64,000 nt of DNA from NCBI RefSeq assembly GCF_013116745.1, contig NZ_JABFOE010000001.1, positions 186,001 through 250,000 of the forward strand, given 5' to 3'. The position numbers and the translations under genes were made by a program. Each line of letters starts with the position of its first letter. Within the stretch, counting starts at the first letter, position 1. Under the pieces are notes generated by a model. That model saw only the letters and a list, made by a program, of their open reading frames with translations, was not told the DNA's origin and did no database searches. Source of the stretch: Arthrobacter sp. 260. Lineage in GTDB: Bacteria; Actinomycetota; Actinomycetes; Actinomycetales; Micrococcaceae. Shown here one piece after another: positions 18,632-28,023 of this stretch.

Positions 18632-19171
18632 TTGCAGGATCCTCCTCCGGCTCTGACTGACGACGACGCGCGGCGCCCTGCCGCCGTCGTCGTCGGTCGT
18701 CCGGGGGGCGCTACCCCTGGCGACCGTCCACGGGGGAACCCCGTGCGGCGTCCTGCTTCTCTCTGGCTTTCCCTTGCGGGTTCGGTTGCTGTCGGAGTGG
18801 TTGCAGCCATTCTGGGGACCGCGCTGCATGCACAGGGTTGGGAACTGGCAGGAGTGACGGTGCCCCTGGGGGCCCTGGCTGCTGTCGCCCTGGTCGGGAG
18901 CACAGCTATATTCGCCGCGGTAGCCGCCCGGAACGTGTACCTGAGTCCCGTGGTCGGTGGAGTGGCCTACCTCGTGGTGGGCTGGTTTGCCGCCGTCGAG
19001 ACCTACCCGCTGGTCCTGACCGATACAGGAGCGGATCCGGCGTTGCCCGCGGCAATCGCTGGAAGTATCTGGGTTTTTGGAGTGGCCGTCGCAACGGTCC
19101 TTGCCACGCTGGTGTCCTGGTGGGCGCTACGCCCCCGGCGGTCCAGCCGGCTTCGCGCTGTGAAGCTCTGA
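18632..19171 (+). CDS. Small multi-helix membrane protein of unknown function
   Basis: 179 residues: a polar, Pro/Arg-rich N-terminus of about 42 residues, then four hydrophobic stretches (LWLSLAGSVAVGVVAAILG; VTVPLGALAAVALVGSTAIFAAV; LSPVVGGVAYLVVGWFAAV; SIWVFGVAVATVLATLVSWWAL) and a basic tail. Resembles small actinobacterial membrane proteins of the DUF6113 type, recalled but not verified. Start is uncertain: TTG 18632, 12 bases after typA, gives the full frame. It probably shares the typA transcript and is convergent with the next regulator gene, 2 bp away. Confidence 0.65.
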   Translation: MQDPPPALTDDDARRPAAVVVGRPGGATPGDRPRGNPVRRPASLWLSLAGSVAVGVVAAILGTALHAQGWELAGVTVPLGALAAVALVGSTAIFAAVAARNVYLSPVVGGVAYLVVGWFAAVETYPLVLTDTGADPALPAAIAGSIWVFGVAVATVLATLVSWWALRPRRSSRLRAVKL

Positions 19172-19173
19172 GC

Positions 19174-19668
19174 CTAGTCGGCGCTGCGGTCCAGATGGTG
19201 GGCCAGCATGATCGAGGTTGCGGTGCCATCGGTGTCGGAATCACGCACCGCGTATTCTTCGAGGATTTCCCGGATCCGGCGCATCATCTCGGTACGGTTG
19301 TCCTCGTTGAGTCGCACTCCGAGGCGCCAGACATCAATTTCGGACGGGTTCAGACCGTCAATCTCCTGCAGGAACGTCTCCACCAGCACGGGTGCCGCAT
19401 TGGGAATCCTGCTGCGCCACGACAAACCTGTCGCGCGGTAGGGGATTTCCTTGGCTCCGCGGTTGCCGGTGCGGGGCTCTTCGGCGGCGAGGAATCCGGT
19501 GGCCAGCAGCGTGCGCACGTGGTGCAGTGCGGTCGCCGGGTTGAGGTCGAGGATTTCGGCGATTTCCTTATTGGTTCTGCCCTTGTGGAGGCATAACCGG
19601 AGGATTCGCAGTCTAACGGGGGAGCTGAGCGCACGGCCCCGCGCCTGTACGTCCTCATCAGTATCCAT
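19174..19668 (-). CDS. ArsR-like winged-helix transcriptional regulator
   Basis: 165 residues. The N-terminal third is a winged helix: LSSPVRLRILRLCLHKGRTNKEIAEILDLNPATALHHVRTLLATGFL is a typical HTH_20/ArsR pattern, with recognition helix NPATALHHVRTLL. The C-terminal half (WRLGVRLNEDNRTEMMRRIREILEEYA) is predicted helical and may bind an effector or a partner. No metal-binding Cys pair is present, so a metal-sensing role is unlikely. A 26-bp inverted repeat 27 bp upstream of the start codon is a candidate autoregulatory operator. Confidence 0.85.
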   Translation of the reverse strand: MDTDEDVQARGRALSSPVRLRILRLCLHKGRTNKEIAEILDLNPATALHHVRTLLATGFLAAEEPRTGNRGAKEIPYRATGLSWRSRIPNAAPVLVETFLQEIDGLNPSEIDVWRLGVRLNEDNRTEMMRRIREILEEYAVRDSDTDGTATSIMLAHHLDRSAD

Positions 19669-19694
19669 ACCTTAAATGATACGTCAGACTGCCC

Positions 19695-19720
19695 CAGTGA
19701 TTGACATTTTCCAATCACTG
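19695..19720. promoter_or_regulatory. Candidate operator: perfect 9-bp inverted repeat
   Basis: The arms CAGTGATTG and CAATCACTG are separated by 8 A/T-rich bases. The element lies 27 bp upstream of the regulator start at 19668 (minus strand), where the promoter should be. Dyad size and place fit binding by a dimeric winged-helix protein. Confidence 0.6.
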
Positions 19721-19811
19721 ACCGCCGGTGACTGCGTCACATTTCGGTGCGTATGTCCCACGGATCGGGCGGGTTCACTGGGACCTTACTGGCTCCAGAT
19801 CGGCTACCGGG

Positions 19812-20069
19812 CTAGAACCGTCGGGGGCGGCGTGGCGGCGGTGGAGGTACGGGCTTCGCCGCGGTCACCAGGTCCAAATTGACGACGACGTCGCCATGCC
19901 GGCGGGTGCGGACCGTGCAGCTAACGTTGTCGACGTGCACCAGGTCGCCCAGCGCGTCCGTCAGTCCACCGTCGATGCGATACCGCACCACCACGCGGGT
20001 ACCCACGGGAAGGTGCGTCAGCTGCTGTGCGGGGGAGTCCATTCTGTTCATCGTAGTGGGCAGGGTCAT
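19812..20069 (-). CDS. Small SH3-like protein related to the N-terminal domain of actinobacterial GNAT acetyltransferases
   Basis: About 85 residues with core LPVGTRVVVRYRIDGGLTDALGDLVHVDNVSCTVRTRRHGDVVVNLDLVTAAKPVPPPPPRR. This GTRVVVRYR...LGDLVxxD pattern is what I recall at the N-terminus of Rv0428c-type acetyltransferases, here without the catalytic GNAT part. Start chosen at ATG 20069 (MTLPTTMNRM); ATG 20051 is possible, and the longer frame from 20177 would overlap the ferredoxin start. No clear ribosome site. It is divergent from fdxA. Function unknown. Confidence 0.6.
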   Translation of the reverse strand: MTLPTTMNRMDSPAQQLTHLPVGTRVVVRYRIDGGLTDALGDLVHVDNVSCTVRTRRHGDVVVNLDLVTAAKPVPPPPPRRPRRF

Positions 20070-20158
20070 AGTGCGCGTGGTGGAGGCGATGCGGCAGCAC
20101 CCGGCCGTTGCGTTAAGCTGGAAACGGAACCAAAGCCCCAACTGGAAAGGCGTGGGAA

Positions 20159-20485
20159 GTGACCTACGTAATCGCACAGCCGTGCGTGGATTTGAAGGAC
20201 AAGGCCTGCATCGAGGAATGCCCCGTAGATTGCATCTACGAAGGCGAACGGTCCCTCTACATCCATCCGGATGAGTGCGTCGACTGCGGCGCCTGCGAGC
20301 CGGTGTGCCCGGTGGAAGCCATCTACTACGAGGATGACACCCCCGACCAGTGGGCCGAGTACTACAAAGCCAACGTCGAGTTCTTTGACGACATCGGCTC
20401 CCCGGGCGGAGCCGCGAAGCTGGGGAACATCGGCAAGGACCACCCGATCATCGCTGCCCTTCCGCCCCAGACCCACGACGTATGA
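20159..20485 (+). CDS. fdxA: Seven-iron ferredoxin
   Basis: 108-residue electron carrier with one [3Fe-4S] and one [4Fe-4S] cluster. By comparison with the Azotobacter-type 7Fe ferredoxin, Cys9, Cys17 and Cys50 hold the 3Fe cluster and Cys21, Cys40, Cys43 and Cys46 the 4Fe cluster; Cys25 is the usual extra. Start is GTG 20159 (MTYVIAQPCVDLKDKACIEECP). A -10-like TAAGCT at 20114-20119 would give a ~35-base leader. The gene overlaps dapC by 4 bases; the fdx-dapC pairing is conserved in actinobacteria (fdxC Rv1177, Rv1178). Confidence 0.97.
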   Translation: MTYVIAQPCVDLKDKACIEECPVDCIYEGERSLYIHPDECVDCGACEPVCPVEAIYYEDDTPDQWAEYYKANVEFFDDIGSPGGAAKLGNIGKDHPIIAALPPQTHDV

Positions 20486-21636
20486 GCGTCCAGGGCGGCA
20501 ACCGGCAGTTCGGGATCGCCCTCCCGGATTACCCCTGGGATGCGATGGCGCCCTACGTGGCGATGGCAGGCGAGCACCCTGAGGGTGCAGTCAACCTGTC
20601 GATCGGCACCCCGGTGGATCCCACGCCCGCCGTCATCCAGGACGCCCTGACAGCTGCTGCTGACGCGCCCGGCTACCCGACCACCCACGGCACCAACGAA
20701 CTCCGGACGGCAATCAGCGACTGGTTCGCCCGTCGCAGGGGAGTCCACGGCCTGGACCCGGCGAACATTCTCCCGACCGTCGGCTCCAAGGAGCTCGTCG
20801 CCTGGCTTCCCACCCTCCTCGGGCTGGGCGAGGGCGACGTCGTCGTTCGCCCGACCGTCGCGTATCCCACCTACGACATCGGTGCGCTCCTGACCGGCGC
20901 CACAGCAGTGGCAGCCGACGACCTCTCCACCCTGGATGACGACACCCGCGCACGGGTGCGGCTGGTGTGGGTCAACTCGCCAGCGAATCCGACAGGTCAC
21001 GTGTTGTCAGCCCCCGAGCTGGAGCGGATCGTCACTGATGCGCGGGCGCTCGGAGCGGTCGTCGCATCGGATGAATGCTACGCGGAGCTGGGCTGGGGCG
21101 ACTGGGACAGTGCGCGTGGCGGCGAGGCAGTACCCAGTGTGCTCGACCCCCGCGTCAATGGCGGCGACCACACCAACCTGCTGGCCGTCTACTCGCTGAG
21201 CAAGCAATCCAACATGGCCGGTTACCGTGCGGCGTTCACCGCCGGCGACCCGGATCTGATCGCGAACATGGTCAACTCCCGCAAGCACGCCGGAATGATC
21301 GTGCCCTTCCCGGTTCAGGCCGCCATGCGCGCCGCCCTCGGCGACGACGGCCATGTGCAGGCCCAGAAGGACCTCTACCGGCTGCGCAGGGAACAACTGA
21401 TTCCGGCGCTCCGGCATTTTGGGCTGGAAATCCAGGACTCTGCCGCCGGCCTGTACCTGTGGGCGACCGCGGGGGAGGACACGTGGGCCACAGTCGAACG
21501 GTTCGCCCGGCTCGGTATCATCGTGGGGCCCGGCACCTTCTACGGCGACGCCGGCCAAGGGTTCATCAGGGTGGCCCTGACCGGTACTGATCAGGGCATT
21601 GCGGCGGCGGCGGCGAGGCTCACCGCCGCGCCGTAG
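20482..21636 (+). CDS. dapC: Succinyldiaminopimelate aminotransferase
   Basis: PLP enzyme of the succinylase branch of lysine/meso-diaminopimelate synthesis; converts N-succinyl-2-amino-6-ketopimelate to N-succinyl-LL-diaminopimelate with glutamate as donor. 384 residues of fold-type I aminotransferase: NxxNPTG-like WVNSPANPTGHVLS, PLP-lysine motif YSLSKQSNMAGYRAAF, and a C-terminal Arg region. Start at ATG 20482, coupled to fdxA by the ATGA overlap. dapD and dapE for the flanking steps lie 4-7 kb downstream. DapC family members are close to other class I aminotransferases; the context settles the call. Confidence 0.93.
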   Translation: MSVQGGNRQFGIALPDYPWDAMAPYVAMAGEHPEGAVNLSIGTPVDPTPAVIQDALTAAADAPGYPTTHGTNELRTAISDWFARRRGVHGLDPANILPTVGSKELVAWLPTLLGLGEGDVVVRPTVAYPTYDIGALLTGATAVAADDLSTLDDDTRARVRLVWVNSPANPTGHVLSAPELERIVTDARALGAVVASDECYAELGWGDWDSARGGEAVPSVLDPRVNGGDHTNLLAVYSLSKQSNMAGYRAAFTAGDPDLIANMVNSRKHAGMIVPFPVQAAMRAALGDDGHVQAQKDLYRLRREQLIPALRHFGLEIQDSAAGLYLWATAGEDTWATVERFARLGIIVGPGTFYGDAGQGFIRVALTGTDQGIAAAAARLTAAP

Positions 21637-21761
21637 GCCTGCAATAAGCCGGACCGGGCTGGCGGATTAGCGCTGGGGGTGCCCCTAAAGGTAGCGTTTT
21701 AGTTGAATGTGCTGTCGGTGCCGTAGAGCCAATCCATGCCCCACTCCTAGAGGAGAGTTCA

Positions 21762-23045
<1,284 letters not shown>

Positions 23046-23086
23046 CGGGACCGGACGCCGCCCTGGCGTCGACCCACTAATAACGA

Positions 23087-23122
23087 CGACGGCCGGTCAC
23101 CTTGCGAGGTGACCGGCCGTCG
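23087..23122. terminator. Bidirectional hairpin terminator between gltA and galE
   Basis: A perfect 16-bp stem (CGACGGCCGGTCACCT / AGGTGACCGGCCGTCG) with a 4-base loop TGCG lies between two convergent genes. Confidence 0.9.
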
Positions 23123-23153
23123 CGGTTAATGCCGGGAAACCGTCGGGCGGTTC

Positions 23154-24167
23154 CTAGCTCGCATACCCTTGCGGGTTGTGCTTCTGCCAGCGCCAGTGAT
23201 CCTCACACATCTGCTGCAGCGACCGGTGAGCAGACCAGCCAAGGTCAGCCAGGGCGGCCGATGGGTCAGCGTAGCTGACCGCCGCGTCGCCGGGCCGGCG
23301 GTCAGCGAATTCGTACGGGATCTCGTGGCCGGCAGCTGCCGAGAAGGCGGCGAGGACTTCCAGGACCGAGGAACCGTTGCCGGTGCCCAGGTTCCAGCGG
23401 TGCACGCCGGCGTGGGTGCGCAGATAGTCGAGGGCGGCAAGGTGGCCGGCGGCGAGGTCCACCACGTGGATGTAGTCGCGGACGCCGGTGCCGTCGGGGG
23501 TGGGGTAGTCGTTCCCGAAGACCATCACCTTCTCGCGGCGGCCCACCGCCACCTGAGCGACGAAGGGGAGGAGGTTGTTGGGGATGCCGGTCGGGTCTTC
23601 ACCGATCCGCCCCGACTCGTGGGCGCCGACGGGGTTGAAGTACCGCAGGAGCGCAATGTTCCAGCGACCGTCAGCTGCGCCGAGATCGGTGAGGATGTCC
23701 TCGATCTGTTCCTTGGTGCGGCCGTAAGGGTTCACGGCGTCCAGGGGCATCTTCTCGATCAGTGGCACCTCTTCGGAGGCCCCGTAAACGGTTGCTGAGG
23801 AGCTGAAGACCAGTGTCCTCACCTGACGTGTTTCCATGACCCGCAGCAGGTTCAGGGTGCCGCCCACGTTGTTGTGGTAGTAGTGCAGCGGTTGTGCCAC
23901 CGACTCGCCGACGGCCTTCAGACCGGCGAAATGGATGACCGCGTCGATTGCCTCCGCCTCAAACACTGCGGTCAGCGCCGCCTCGTCCAGCAGGTCCACC
24001 CGGTGGAAGGTGAGGTTTTTCCCGCTGAGCTCCTTCACCCGGTCCAGTGCTGTCTCAGAGGAGTTCATCAGGTTGTCGACCACCACCACCTCGTGTCCGG
24101 CTTCGAGAAGAGCGAGTGTCGTATGGGAGCCTATGTACCCGCTACCGCCGGTAACCAAAATTTTCAT
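23154..24167 (-). CDS. galE: UDP-glucose 4-epimerase
   Basis: Interconverts UDP-glucose and UDP-galactose (Leloir pathway and cell-surface sugars). 337 residues; N-terminal NAD-binding VTGGSGYIGSHTTLALLEAGHEV, the conserved SSSATVYG with the catalytic Ser, YxxxK as YGRTK, and the UDP-binding segment NLLPFVAQVAVGRREKVMVFGNDYPTPDGTGVRDYIHV. Start ATG 24167; TAGGCT ends six bases upstream, so the mRNA is probably leaderless. It stands alone, not in a gal operon. Confidence 0.96.
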   Translation of the reverse strand: MKILVTGGSGYIGSHTTLALLEAGHEVVVVDNLMNSSETALDRVKELSGKNLTFHRVDLLDEAALTAVFEAEAIDAVIHFAGLKAVGESVAQPLHYYHNNVGGTLNLLRVMETRQVRTLVFSSSATVYGASEEVPLIEKMPLDAVNPYGRTKEQIEDILTDLGAADGRWNIALLRYFNPVGAHESGRIGEDPTGIPNNLLPFVAQVAVGRREKVMVFGNDYPTPDGTGVRDYIHVVDLAAGHLAALDYLRTHAGVHRWNLGTGNGSSVLEVLAAFSAAAGHEIPYEFADRRPGDAAVSYADPSAALADLGWSAHRSLQQMCEDHWRWQKHNPQGYAS

Positions 24168-24173
24168 ACTTCC

Positions 24174-24179
24174 AGCCTA
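24174..24179 (-). promoter_or_regulatory. -10 box of a probably leaderless galE promoter
   Basis: TAGGCT on the minus strand, six bases before the galE ATG, the spacing expected if transcription starts at the start codon. Confidence 0.6.
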
Positions 24180-24304
24180 GTTTGTTCCCGCCGTATTGAC
24201 CTGCTCAGCTGCTGTTGGGGCGCGTGAGTTGGGTCTACCCTTGAAGTCAGCGGGCCGAGCCCACGACCGGGTACCGGGCAGGCTCGCCGGGAAAGGTTGT
24301 GCTG

Positions 24305-24910
24305 ATGATGTCCACCGGTGGGCCCGGGTGGCAGATCGTTGCTGATTCCTCGCCGGTGCTGCTGTTCTCCCTGTACCTGCGCGACTGTGCCGGGTTGGAG
24401 GCAGCGGGAAGCCCCTTATTGCCCCCGGTGATCCCTCCGGTGCGCCGGGTGGACCCGAGTCATCTGGTACACGCGGCGGGAGGGCTCACGGTCCTGCGGA
24501 TCGAGTGGGAAACCTGGTGGCATCAGCTGGTGGGGGACTGCTTCAACGCCGAGGCGACCGCCCCACAGTTCCCCGAACTCGATTCGCTGCCTGCGTTGCA
24601 GCTTCTGGCGCAGGCCCACTATGGGGCGGGCCTCGACTGGGCTCGCGAGCGGCGCATCGAGTACGCCGCCCTGGCCCGTCGCCGGGGCAGATCCCGGCAG
24701 CGGGACCCGTTCGAACAGTTGGTTCAGGAGCGCGAGCTTGAACTGGGCAGAGATGCGCTGCCGTTCACTTTGCAGGTGGTGGAACTTCCGCTCAGCGAGG
24801 CGCGGGCCTGGTTCGTGGAGCCCGGCACCTTGCTGATGAGCCAGGACCTCGCCGCTGACCCGCCAACCTTCAGCAGCTACGTGCGACCAGTGGTTGAGCT
24901 GCTCGCCTAG
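24305..24910 (+). CDS. Protein of unknown function (actinobacterial)
   Basis: About 201 residues, no signal peptide or membrane helix. Conspicuous are a Trp-rich stretch (LRIEWETWWHQLVGD), a charged middle (DWARERRIEYAALARRRGRSRQRDPFEQLVQERELELGRD) and a C-terminal ARAWFVEPGTLLMSQDLAADPPTFSSYVRPVVELLA. I do not recognise the family. Start at ATG 24305 behind GAAAGG; GTG 24299 and ATG 24308 are alternatives. It is divergent from galE by about 137 bp and convergent with the transglycosylase-like gene. Confidence 0.65.
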   Translation: MMSTGGPGWQIVADSSPVLLFSLYLRDCAGLEAAGSPLLPPVIPPVRRVDPSHLVHAAGGLTVLRIEWETWWHQLVGDCFNAEATAPQFPELDSLPALQLLAQAHYGAGLDWARERRIEYAALARRRGRSRQRDPFEQLVQERELELGRDALPFTLQVVELPLSEARAWFVEPGTLLMSQDLAADPPTFSSYVRPVVELLA

Positions 24911-24935
24911 CGCCCGGGCCCACGCTGAAGCGCGG

Positions 24936-25817
24936 CTAGGGCTGCTCGGCGTCGTCGGCGGCGAGGAGGACGCGGATCTGCCCGGTGGTCGTCTCGACGG
25001 CGGTCCACCCGTGCCCGGCACGGGTCCATTCGAGGCCTCCGAAGGCCACTGACTCGATGTGCAGCGCCTTCGCGTTGGCTACCGCCCACTGTGCCGCCGC
25101 CCAGCCCGTGGCGCCGGTGGCTTCGAGAATGAGCGATCGGTCATCCACCACTGTCGAGCCGATTGATCCGAAGGCCGTCGCAGCCGCAGCCTGGACCGAT
25201 TCGGGGTCCCCCACCTCGTCGGCCCCGCGCAGTACACAGTTCAGGGACGCGGGGGAGTTGCCAGTAAGGGCTGAAGCGAACGCCCGGCCCTCCGCCTCAT
25301 GGTCGGCGTAGGCGTCAGGGAGCGCACTGCGCTGCACCGCCTGCGCAGCCTCAGTGATGGGCAGCGACTCGTACCCCGGGATGTCCACCAGTGCGTCGTA
25401 GAACGCGCCGGCAGCGTAGAGCGGATCCTGCACCTGGTCGTCGGTGCCCCACCCCTGGGAGGGGCGCTGCTGGAAGAGGCCACGTGAGTCGGGTCCGGCC
25501 TCGTCCCCGTAGTCGAGGTTGCGCAGCCCCGACTCCTGGACGGCGGTGGCCAGCGCAATCGACGCAGCGCGCGCGGGGAGGCCCCGCGCCACCGCCACCG
25601 CAACGATCAGGGAAGCGTTCTGCGCCTGTTCAAGACCCAGCTCGTACGTGTCATTTCCGACGACGGCGGTGCACCGTTCCCGCACCAGGACCTCGGAGGA
25701 GTTCACCTGGCTGACCGCGAGGTAGATCCCGCCCGTCAGCACCGCCAGCAGGATGACGAGGACGATCGCCGTCTTCCGGCGGCGGCGTCGACGTGCCTCG
25801 GCCTTCGTGTACGCCAC
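24936..25817 (-). CDS. Membrane-anchored lytic-transglycosylase-like protein
   Basis: 293 residues: a strongly basic N-terminus (KAEARRRRRRK), one helix (TAIVLVILLAVLTGGIYLAV), then an extracytoplasmic domain. ALATAVQESGLRNLDYGDEAGPDSRGLFQQRPSQGWGTDDQ resembles the transglycosylase fold, with the Glu of QESG as the candidate acid. Often annotated as a heavy-metal transporter, for which the sequence gives no support. It starts 6 bases after the dapD stop, so it shares the dapD transcript and links a wall-precursor enzyme with a possible wall hydrolase. A C-terminal half of ~110 residues is unassigned. Confidence 0.7.
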   Translation of the reverse strand: MAYTKAEARRRRRRKTAIVLVILLAVLTGGIYLAVSQVNSSEVLVRERCTAVVGNDTYELGLEQAQNASLIVAVAVARGLPARAASIALATAVQESGLRNLDYGDEAGPDSRGLFQQRPSQGWGTDDQVQDPLYAAGAFYDALVDIPGYESLPITEAAQAVQRSALPDAYADHEAEGRAFASALTGNSPASLNCVLRGADEVGDPESVQAAAATAFGSIGSTVVDDRSLILEATGATGWAAAQWAVANAKALHIESVAFGGLEWTRAGHGWTAVETTTGQIRVLLAADDAEQP

Positions 25818-25823
25818 GGCTAC

Positions 25824-26783
25824 CTAGTTGGCGTGCAGCACTGAGTTCAACGCGACGCCGTGGCCGCTGCGGGGACGGGCCTCAACGACGCCGGTGGCCG
25901 AGTTGCGGAGGAACAGGAGGTGCGACTCGCCGGAGAGCTCGGACGCCTTGACCACGCGCGCATCCGGCAGGGTCACCTTGGTGCCAGCCGTGATGTACAG
26001 GCCGGCTTCGACGACGCAGTCGTCGCCCAGGGAGATCCCGATGCCGGCCTGCGCGCCGAGGAGGCACCGTTCCCCGATGGAGACGCGTTCCTTGCCGCCG
26101 CCGGAGAGGGTGCCCATGATGGATGCCCCACCACCGATGTCCGAACCGTCGCCAACCACCACGCCAGCGGAGATACGACCCTCGACCATTGAGTGTCCGA
26201 GGGTGCCGGCGTTGAAGTTGACGAATCCCTCGTGCATCACAGTGGTTCCATCGGCGAGATGGGCACCCAGGCGAACCCGGTCGGCGTCGGCAATGCGCAC
26301 GCCGGTGGGCACCACGTAGTCGACCATCCGGGGGAACTTGTCCACCCCGTAGACCACTACGGCGCCGCGGGAGCGCAAGCGCAGTCGGGTGGTGTCGAAG
26401 TCTTTCACGGGGCAGGGCCCGAAGTTGGTCCACACCACGTTGGACAGGAGCCCGAACAGCCCGTCGAGGTTGATCGAGTTGGGGGCGGCGAGCCGATGGG
26501 ACAGCAGGTGGAGGCGCAGGTAGGCGTCGGCGGCGTCGGCTGGCGGGGCGTCCAGATCACTCTGCACCTGGACGACCTCCTGGCGGGTGCCGCGGAGGTC
26601 ATCGGCGCCGGCCAAGGCCGTGAGGGAATCCCTCAGATCCTCCTGGGTAGGGCCGCCAAGCTCCGGGCGGGGGAACCACACGTCGAGGACGGTGCGGTCG
26701 GCGGTGAGGGTCGCCAGGCCAAGTCCGTGGGCTGAGCGGGGGCCAGAATGGGCTGGGGCGGGGGCTGTGGCTCGTTCAGTCAT
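25824..26783 (-). CDS. dapD: Tetrahydrodipicolinate N-succinyltransferase
   Basis: Transfers succinyl from succinyl-CoA to tetrahydrodipicolinate in lysine/diaminopimelate synthesis. 319 residues of the actinobacterial DapD type. An N-terminal domain is followed by a left-handed beta-helix of hexapeptide repeats ([55 protein letters not shown]). Start ATG 26783. A TAGACT -10 box seven bases upstream suggests a leaderless mRNA; the gap to divergent dapE is 33 bp. Confidence 0.96.
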   Translation of the reverse strand: MTERATAPAPAHSGPRSAHGLGLATLTADRTVLDVWFPRPELGGPTQEDLRDSLTALAGADDLRGTRQEVVQVQSDLDAPPADAADAYLRLHLLSHRLAAPNSINLDGLFGLLSNVVWTNFGPCPVKDFDTTRLRLRSRGAVVVYGVDKFPRMVDYVVPTGVRIADADRVRLGAHLADGTTVMHEGFVNFNAGTLGHSMVEGRISAGVVVGDGSDIGGGASIMGTLSGGGKERVSIGERCLLGAQAGIGISLGDDCVVEAGLYITAGTKVTLPDARVVKASELSGESHLLFLRNSATGVVEARPRSGHGVALNSVLHAN

Positions 26784-26790
26784 GGCCTCA

Positions 26791-26810
26791 AGTCTACCGA
26801 GCGATAGGCT
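26791..26810. promoter_or_regulatory. Back-to-back -10 boxes of the divergent dapD and dapE promoters
   Basis: TAGACT on the minus strand (26791-26796) is seven bases before the dapD ATG. TAGGCT on the plus strand (26805-26810) is six bases before the dapE ATG. With only 8 bp between them, each promoter's -35 region must fall in or at the start of the other gene. Confidence 0.6.
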
Positions 26811-26816
26811 GGATCA

Positions 26817-27908
26817 ATGACCGCACACCTTCCTCCCGCCCTTGATCTGACCACCGATGTTGCCCTCCTGACCGCCTCGCTGCTGGACATCGAGAGCGTG
26901 TCGGGAAACGAGCTGACCCTTGCCGACGCCGTCGAGACCGCCCTGCAGGGATACCCCCATCTGGAAGTGGTGCGCGACGGCGATTCCATCATCGCCCGGA
27001 CCTCGCTGGGCCGGGCTGAACGGGTGATCCTCGCGGGCCACCTGGATACCGTCCCCCTGCCGACCGTGCCGGGTTCCCGCGGCACCGTGCCGAGCACCTG
27101 GGACGGGGAGGTCCTCTACGGCCGGGGCGCAACCGATATGAAGGGTGGAGTAGCGGTCCAGCTGGCCCTGGCCGCCGAGCTGACCAACCCGGCCCGCGAC
27201 ATTACCTATGTGTTCTACGACCACGAGGAAGTGGAAGCCTCACTCAGTGGGCTGGGCCGGTTGGTCGAACGGTTCCCTGACTGGTTGACTGCCGACTTCG
27301 CGGTCTTGCTGGAACCCACCGACGGCACCGTTGAGGGCGGGTGCAACGGAACTGCCCGTTTCAACGTGACCACTACCGGCCGGGCCGCGCACTCCGCCCG
27401 TGCCTGGATGGGGGAGAACGCAATCCATGCTGCGGCCGACATCCTTGCCCGGCTGCGGGACCACGAGCCATTGACCGTCGACGTCGACGGCCTGGCTTAC
27501 CGCGAAAGCCTCAACGCCGTGATGATCAAGGGCGGTACCGCAGGGAACGTGATTCCTGACCGTACGGTGATCGAGGTCAACTACCGGTTTGCGCCCAACA
27601 AGTCACCCGACGACGCCGAGGCGTACGTCAGGGCCGTGCTGGCGGGCTACGACATTGAACGCACGGATGCGGCAGCCGGCGCGCGTCCCGGTTTGAACCA
27701 CCCTGCGGCCGCCGACTTCGTCGCAGCAGTGGGAGCCGAGCCCAAGCCGAAGTACGGTTGGACCGACGTCGCGCGGTTCAGCGAACTGGGAATCCCTGCA
27801 GTGAATTTTGGACCCGGCGACCCGCTACTGGCCCACTCCGACAACGAGCACGTGAGCGCCGACGAGATCAGGCAGTGCCTTACCGCACTGCGGACCTGGC
27901 TGGGTTAG
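26817..27908 (+). CDS. dapE: Succinyl-diaminopimelate desuccinylase
   Basis: Zn-dependent M20 hydrolase that removes succinate from N-succinyl-LL-diaminopimelate. 363 residues. Metal and catalytic motifs: LAGHLDTVP (His, Asp), GATDMKGG (bridging Asp), YDHEEVEAS (general-base Glu and ligand Glu), and a late His in the C-terminal GPGDPLLAHSDNEHV. A dimerisation domain is inserted around GTARFNVTTTGRAAHSARAWMGENAIHAA. Probably leaderless. Ends in a very strong terminator. Confidence 0.95.
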   Translation: MTAHLPPALDLTTDVALLTASLLDIESVSGNELTLADAVETALQGYPHLEVVRDGDSIIARTSLGRAERVILAGHLDTVPLPTVPGSRGTVPSTWDGEVLYGRGATDMKGGVAVQLALAAELTNPARDITYVFYDHEEVEASLSGLGRLVERFPDWLTADFAVLLEPTDGTVEGGCNGTARFNVTTTGRAAHSARAWMGENAIHAAADILARLRDHEPLTVDVDGLAYRESLNAVMIKGGTAGNVIPDRTVIEVNYRFAPNKSPDDAEAYVRAVLAGYDIERTDAAAGARPGLNHPAAADFVAAVGAEPKPKYGWTDVARFSELGIPAVNFGPGDPLLAHSDNEHVSADEIRQCLTALRTWLG

Positions 27909-27921
27909 AACCCCCTACACG

Positions 27922-27961
27922 AAAGAGTGCGGCTACACCCCAGGGTGTAGCCGCACTCTTT
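27922..27961. terminator. Bidirectional hairpin terminator between dapE and gluD
   Basis: A perfect 18-bp stem (AAAGAGTGCGGCTACACC / GGTGTAGCCGCACTCTTT) with a 4-base loop, T-rich at the end in both directions. Confidence 0.92.
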
Positions 27962-27982
27962 TGCTTAGCGCTAAACGTCGCT

Positions 27983-28023
27983 GACGATCAGCTCCCTAGA
28001 CGATCAGCGCCATAGACGATCAG
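27983..28023. repeat. Three copies of GACGATCAG at 16-bp intervals
   Basis: Copies begin at 27983, 27999 and 28015; the last spans the gluD stop codon. Flanking bases are partly shared (TAGACGATCAG in copies 2 and 3). Probably a slippage product in the 3' untranslated region; no function apparent. Confidence 0.6.

Noticed and set aside
27983..28023. Regularly spaced repeat as possible CRISPR
   Set aside because: Only three 9-bp copies at 16-bp intervals, spacers too short, and no cas genes.
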